This document shows positions 60,086 through 64,000 of a DNA stretch of 64,000 nucleotides, one piece after another. Under the pieces are notes generated by a model that was not told where the DNA came from, did not search any database, and worked only from the letters and a program-made list of their open reading frames with translations. The stretch comes from Cyanophora paradoxa (lineage: Eukaryota > Glaucocystophyceae > Cyanophorales > Cyanophoraceae). The DNA is taken from NCBI GenBank assembly GCA_004431415.1, contig QPMI01000439.1, positions 1 to 64,000 on the forward strand, read 5' to 3'. Made by a program: the position numbers and the translations under genes. Position 1 is the stretch's first letter. The number at the start of each line of letters is the position of its first letter.

Positions 60086-61021
60086 GATGCTGCGCTCGAG
60101 GGGCTCTGCTGGCCGTTGATCGATATCCGGCAGATCCTACAGGCTACAGGTCAGCCGGTCGCGGCTGTGGTCGCCGCGAGAACGGGATTCTTGGCTCCGC
60201 TACGACACGCCGTCGGCTGATCCCCGTGATCTGCTGCGCCTGCTACTGCTGTTGACGCGCTGCTCCAAGGCACAGCTGCAACCTGCAGCCCGACGGCTTC
60301 CCGCCGCAGATCCGGTATCCCAGGCGGGACCGTCGGATCAGCGTGCACCGAACTCGAGCCACCGGCCGCCGGCGCCGAACCTCCGTGACATGGGTACAGC
60401 AGTCGTTTACTTAAGAACGTGTACACGGTAACACGGCCGCGCGGCGCCGCGAGCGAGCGGCGCCTGCGCAGTGCGCATGAGTGCGCGCGCGCTCGCGCTG
60501 CTGCGCATGCAGGCTGCACGTGCTGCAGCCTGCAGCTCTCAGAGTCTACGTCTGCCGCTGCGAGTGCAGGCTCCGAGGCTCGGCTCCGATGCACGACGAC
60601 GCTCTCTAAACTATGAGGGGCCGGGCGCCGCTGCCGGGCGCCGGCCGCGGAACCGCCACGTGCACCGCGCCGGCGCGCGCCGGCACGGCCCGGCAGCGGC
60701 GCGAATTCGAATATCGAAGGCCTAGGGGGGCGCCGGCGAGGTCCAGTGACCGAGGGGGAAGAAGCCTGGAATTCGAAGCCGTGGAGGCTTCAGGCCGCGG
60801 GGGGGACCCGAATCTCGCGAGCCGCCGGCGCCGGCTGCGCGGGAGCCTGGAGGCTGGAGGCTACCAGCCCCCGTGGAGGTCCGAGGGCCCGGGCCGGCGC
60901 CCCGGGCAGGCCGGCCGGCGCGGGCGCGGAGGGCGGCCCCTCCTATAGCTAAGCTGAGCTGATTATAAGCTAAGCCTTGAAGCTCATAAGCTAAGCTAAT
61001 TACAAGCTAATCGATATCTGC
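60086..61021. other. intergenic, no gene seen
   Basis: 0.9 kb upstream of the Pro-rich gene's probable start and downstream of the AP endonuclease stop. GC-rich, with GCTGCAGCC palindromes at 60515-60540 and 60275-60290. An AT-rich stretch of repeated AAGCTAAG/TTATAAGC units (60950-61015) leads into the endonuclease 3' end. Open frames are Arg/Gly/Pro-rich without motifs. Confidence 0.5.
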
Positions 61022-64000
61022 CTAGGGTCCGAGGGGCCGTGCCTCGGGCAGGCCAGCGCGGACGGCGGCCCGCCTGAACTCGGCGGGGCCCATGCGGCCG
61101 CCCCGCGGGCCCGGGGGGCCCCGGGCCTCGGAGGAGAGGAAGAGCGCGAGCATCGCCCGCGCCTCCTCCCCGCTGCCAGCGCCCGCCACCAGTTAATCAT
61201 CATAAGCTAAGCTAAGCTAAGGAGCAAAGCTAATTAAAAAGCTAAACTAAGTGTTATCAGGACCCCCACGAGTTAATCATAAGCGAAGCCGAGCTAATGA
61301 CAAGCTTATAAGAAGCTGAGTTACATCCAGATAGGCACCTGAGCTCCTGGTCGCACTCCTTGGCGACCCGCCGGAGGTCGGCCTCCTCGATGTACCCCCG
61401 CCCCGCCGCGTCTGCGGGGGCGTCGTGATCGGCTGACTCTGGCTATAGGGACCGGGGGGGGGGGGAGGGGGGGGGGGGATCCAGCCGGGCTGCCTCTGGT
61501 CGGCGCGGGAGACTTATGTTTAGCCGGGGGCGTCTGCCCGGGCGTCGTGATCGGCTGCAGCCGGCACGGGAGACTCGAGGAGCGCAGGCCGGGTGGCAGG
61601 ACGGGGGGGGGCGGGGGGGGGCAAGACGGGGGGGGGGGGGGGGGAAGGGGGGAGGGACTAGGGGGGAGGGACTGGGGGTGGGGTGGTTGGGTGGGGGGTG
61701 GGGGTGGGGGGGGGGGGGGGGCAGGGGGCGGTCGCGGCCGCAGCAAGCACGTGCTAGAGACGCCGGGGGGGTCTAGCCGGCCGCGGGTCCGGGCAAGTCG
61801 AGCTGCCTCGAGGCGAGGCGGGAGCAAAAGCGGAAGCGTCCGCCGCGCCGCGCACCGAAGGAGGCGAAGAGCGCGTCGACGAACTCCCCCGCCCGCTCCA
61901 CCTCCTGCCCCGGGCCCGTCAGAGTAGCTTAGGGAAGAAGAACGAGAACGAAGGTAGAAAGCGAGGGTAATTATAAGCCTTAAGCTCGAGGCAAGAAGTC
62001 AAGCGCTAGGCCGGGCCGCGGGCGCGGGCACGCACCTCCTTCGAGTACTGCCTGGGCTTCTTTCCGGCCGCCGCCGCGGCGCCCCGGGCCTTGCCGCCCC
62101 TCCTCCTCCCCCGGCCGGGCTTCTTCTTCGAGCCCGGGCGGCCGGGCCCCTCCCCCTCCGCCCCCTCCGCCTCGCCGTCTCCGTCGCTCTCGGAGAGCTC
62201 GACGATCTCGGGGGCCTTGGCCGCATCCTCCTCCTCCTCCTCCCGCTTGACCCTCGTCCCCGCCGAGGCTGGGGAGGAGGAGGAGGGAGGGGTGGAAGAA
62301 GGGGTGGGCCCCCCCGGCCGAGAGCCCGTGGCCACGGCCGGCGCCAGCGCCTGCTTGGAGCTTGAGCTCGGGCCCGCTACGGCCGCCGCCTCCTTCTCCT
62401 CCGCCTCCTCCTCCCCTTCGCTCTCCGCTTCGATCTTGGGCCGCCCCCGCCCCCGCGGCCTCCGCGCCACCTCCGCGTCCGCCTCAGCTTTTCCGTCCAC
62501 GTCCGCCGATCCGCCCCCGCAGCAGCCTCCTGCCTCCTCCGCCTCCGCCGCCCCCGCCTCTCCGCCGGCCCCGCGCTGCCGCTTCCCGCCGCCGCCGGCC
62601 TTCTTGGTCCCTCCTCCCCCTCGCCCTCCCCCTCCGGCGCCGAGCTCCCTCAGCCGCGCCGCGAGGTCCGCCTGCCTCAGATGAGTCAGATACAGCGCGG
62701 GAGCAGCCGCGAGCAGAGCGAAACGTCAAGGGAGGGTACCTCGATTTCGGCGAACCGGATGTCGTCGCAGCCCTCGAGGGCGTACAGGGCCGACACCTCG
62801 GCCCTGTACACGTCCAGGCCTGCAAAGATGGGAGATAAGGATCAGGATCAAGATCAGAAGCTTTAGCTTGGAAGGGAGCGCGCCTTCGGCCGCCCCGGCG
62901 GGCGTCTCGAGGAGGAGGGGTACCCCGTCCAGCCGCGGATCGTTCATGATGCATCGGAAGGCCTGCGCGACTCACCGAAATCAGTGACGTCATTATCCGA
63001 AGGTTCTCTCAAAAGGCTTATAGTAAACTTCAACGCGCCTGCAGGCCTATGTGGCCGGCGCCGAGGTTGGCGTGGCGGTCGGCGCGGCAGCCGAGGGGCC
63101 CCGCCGAGTCGTTCAGGTGGAGCGCACGAAGGTACCTCAGCCCGACCTGCGCGCGCGCGCGGTGCGTGTACCCCCGCCCATCATCAGCGGCCGGCGCGGC
63201 GAGCCGCGAGCCGCGCGCCCGCCCGCGCGCCTTCGCATCGAACTGCGGGGGGTTACAGAGTGAGAAAAGAGGGACGGGATGCGAAAAGGGGGTACGCGCG
63301 CCTCGGACATGACGGCGGTGTACCCCTCCTGGGTCGAGATGTCGTACCCGGCGGCGAAGAGGTGGCACGTGTCGAGGCAGACGCCGACGCGCGCGCGGTG
63401 CGGCTCGTCCAGCTGCGTGCCTTCGTTCAGAGGGGGAGGGAGGGTGCGCGAGAGAAGGATAAAGAGGCAGCCGGGCGGCGGCGTTGTTCTCTTAGAGAAC
63501 CTAACATATCTAGATCCTATAAGAACCTAACAGATCCTATAAGAGAACTTATTAGAGCCTGTCAGCGGGACGCACGGCGTTGATGACGCTGGCGAGCTCG
63601 TCGAAGGTCGCCTGCGCGCGGGCGGGCGGGCGGGCAAGTGATCATGAGCACGGGCAGGCCGAGAGGACGGGGGCGGAGGGAGACCAGCCAAGCGCGCGCG
63701 CACCACGAGCTTGTCGCCCTCGCCGGCGCAGTTCTCCAGCAGCACGGCGACCTGCGGGAGCGGGGGCTCGGCTCGCGAAATCGAAGGGGCGATCGGGCCC
63801 GGGCAGGCCCATTCTACTCAGACTCCCCTTCATAGGGTCCCAGACCTTCATAGGGGGGGATACAAATGGGCCCGGGCAGGACCCTCAGAGGATTCAAACT
63901 GATTAGAGACTGCAAGGCCCGGACCTTCAGTTGCAGTCTCTTTGCTTATTAAGACTTATTACACTGTAGGCTTATAAGATTTAAAGTTATTAGAGTCTAT
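61022..64000 (-). CDS. endonuclease IV-type AP endonuclease with C-terminal EF-hand pair; 5' end outside window
   Basis: Cuts DNA at abasic sites in base-excision repair. Exons from right to left: [13 protein letters not shown] (about 63700-63745, a metal-site Glu), [12 protein letters not shown] (about 63555-63605), [18 protein letters not shown] (about 63330-63395, metal-site Asp and His), [20 protein letters not shown] and [10 protein letters not shown] (about 63040-63150, metal-site His), [20 protein letters not shown] (about 62905-62960, final Glu). These are the endonuclease IV TIM-barrel motifs. A linker exon (about 62036-62680) is Lys/Glu/Ala-rich with GRGRPK and RRRGGKARG, nuclear-signal-like. 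Its end QYSKE joins in phase to [16 protein letters not shown] (61860-61912). Next is [20 protein letters not shown] (EF-hand loop), then [11 protein letters not shown] and [20 protein letters not shown], stop at 61022-61024. The second EF loop is degenerate. The start lies beyond the window. Confidence 0.85.
61449..61735. repeat. G-rich homopolymer intron of the AP endonuclease gene
   Basis: Runs of 10-18 G at about 61456-61478, 61610-61645 and 61700-61722, inside the intron between the two EF-hand exons. On the coding strand these are C runs. A short block (TGCCCGGGCGTCGTGATCGG, about 61530-61552) repeats a part of 61408-61432. Confidence 0.8.

Noticed and set aside
60613-60948. 111-codon open frame
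   Set aside because: Arg/Gly-rich, no motif, in intergenic DNA with palindromes; not supported.

Overview
This is nuclear DNA from a high-GC, intron-dense eukaryote, most likely a unicellular alga with a complex plastid. The evidence is many short exons that re-join in frame across short introns, plus an OVA1-like organellar methionyl-tRNA synthetase and a lipocalin whose two-part leader looks like thylakoid-lumen targeting. The lineage cannot be fixed from the sequence. A haptophyte or similar high-GC secondary alga fits the base composition and the frequent GC-AG introns, but that is inference. Exons are GC-rich. Introns are of two kinds: C-rich or homopolymer-rich (donors often GTACCC, GTGCGC or GCGCGC), and AT-rich, the latter mostly in the giant gene at 47-56 kb.

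Layout. 1-4205 (+) 3' part of organellar methionyl-tRNA synthetase; 4477-5889 (-) UBE2J/Ubc6-type tail-anchored E2; 6338-10055 (+) DcpS scavenger decapping enzyme; 10341-13294 (-) secreted glycogenin-like GT8 glycosyltransferase; 13515-15650 (+) poly(ADP-ribose) glycohydrolase; 16502-21171 (-) two tandem F-box genes separated by a broken, shuffled copy of the 3' end of the next gene; 21385-about 25800 (-) unrecognised coiled-coil protein; 26185-28321 (+) old yellow enzyme; 28780-30060 (-) protein with two C1-like zinc modules; 30554-32343 (+) unrecognised protein split by a 1.1-kb intron; 32794-36610 (-) SLAC1/TehA-like membrane transporter; 37808-39435 (-) TMEM68/DAGAT-like acyltransferase; 40020-40976 (+) METTL21-like methyltransferase; 41604-42469 (+) universal stress protein; 42713-43618 (-) adenine phosphoribosyltransferase; 43882-45378 (+) plastid-type lipocalin; about 47012-56458 (+) giant glycosylated membrane protein; 57929-60085 (-) unrecognised proline/glycine-rich protein; 61022 to past 63750 (-) endonuclease IV-type AP endonuclease with a C-terminal EF-hand pair, 5' end beyond the window.

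The genes are mostly unrelated housekeeping functions (translation, ER ubiquitination, mRNA decay, ADP-ribose turnover, purine salvage, base-excision repair, lipid synthesis) and form no single pathway. PARG and the AP endonuclease both act in DNA-damage responses but lie 45 kb apart. Several pairs are divergent over short shared 5' regions (220-585 bp), and several are convergent over 240-290 bp.

The most unusual items are the AP endonuclease-EF-hand fusion, the giant ectodomain/TRP-like gene with a triplicated exon segment, the tandem F-box duplication that carried a piece of its neighbour, and repeated use of GC splice donors. Exon boundaries were read by eye from motif continuity and splice dinucleotides; gene spans include introns.
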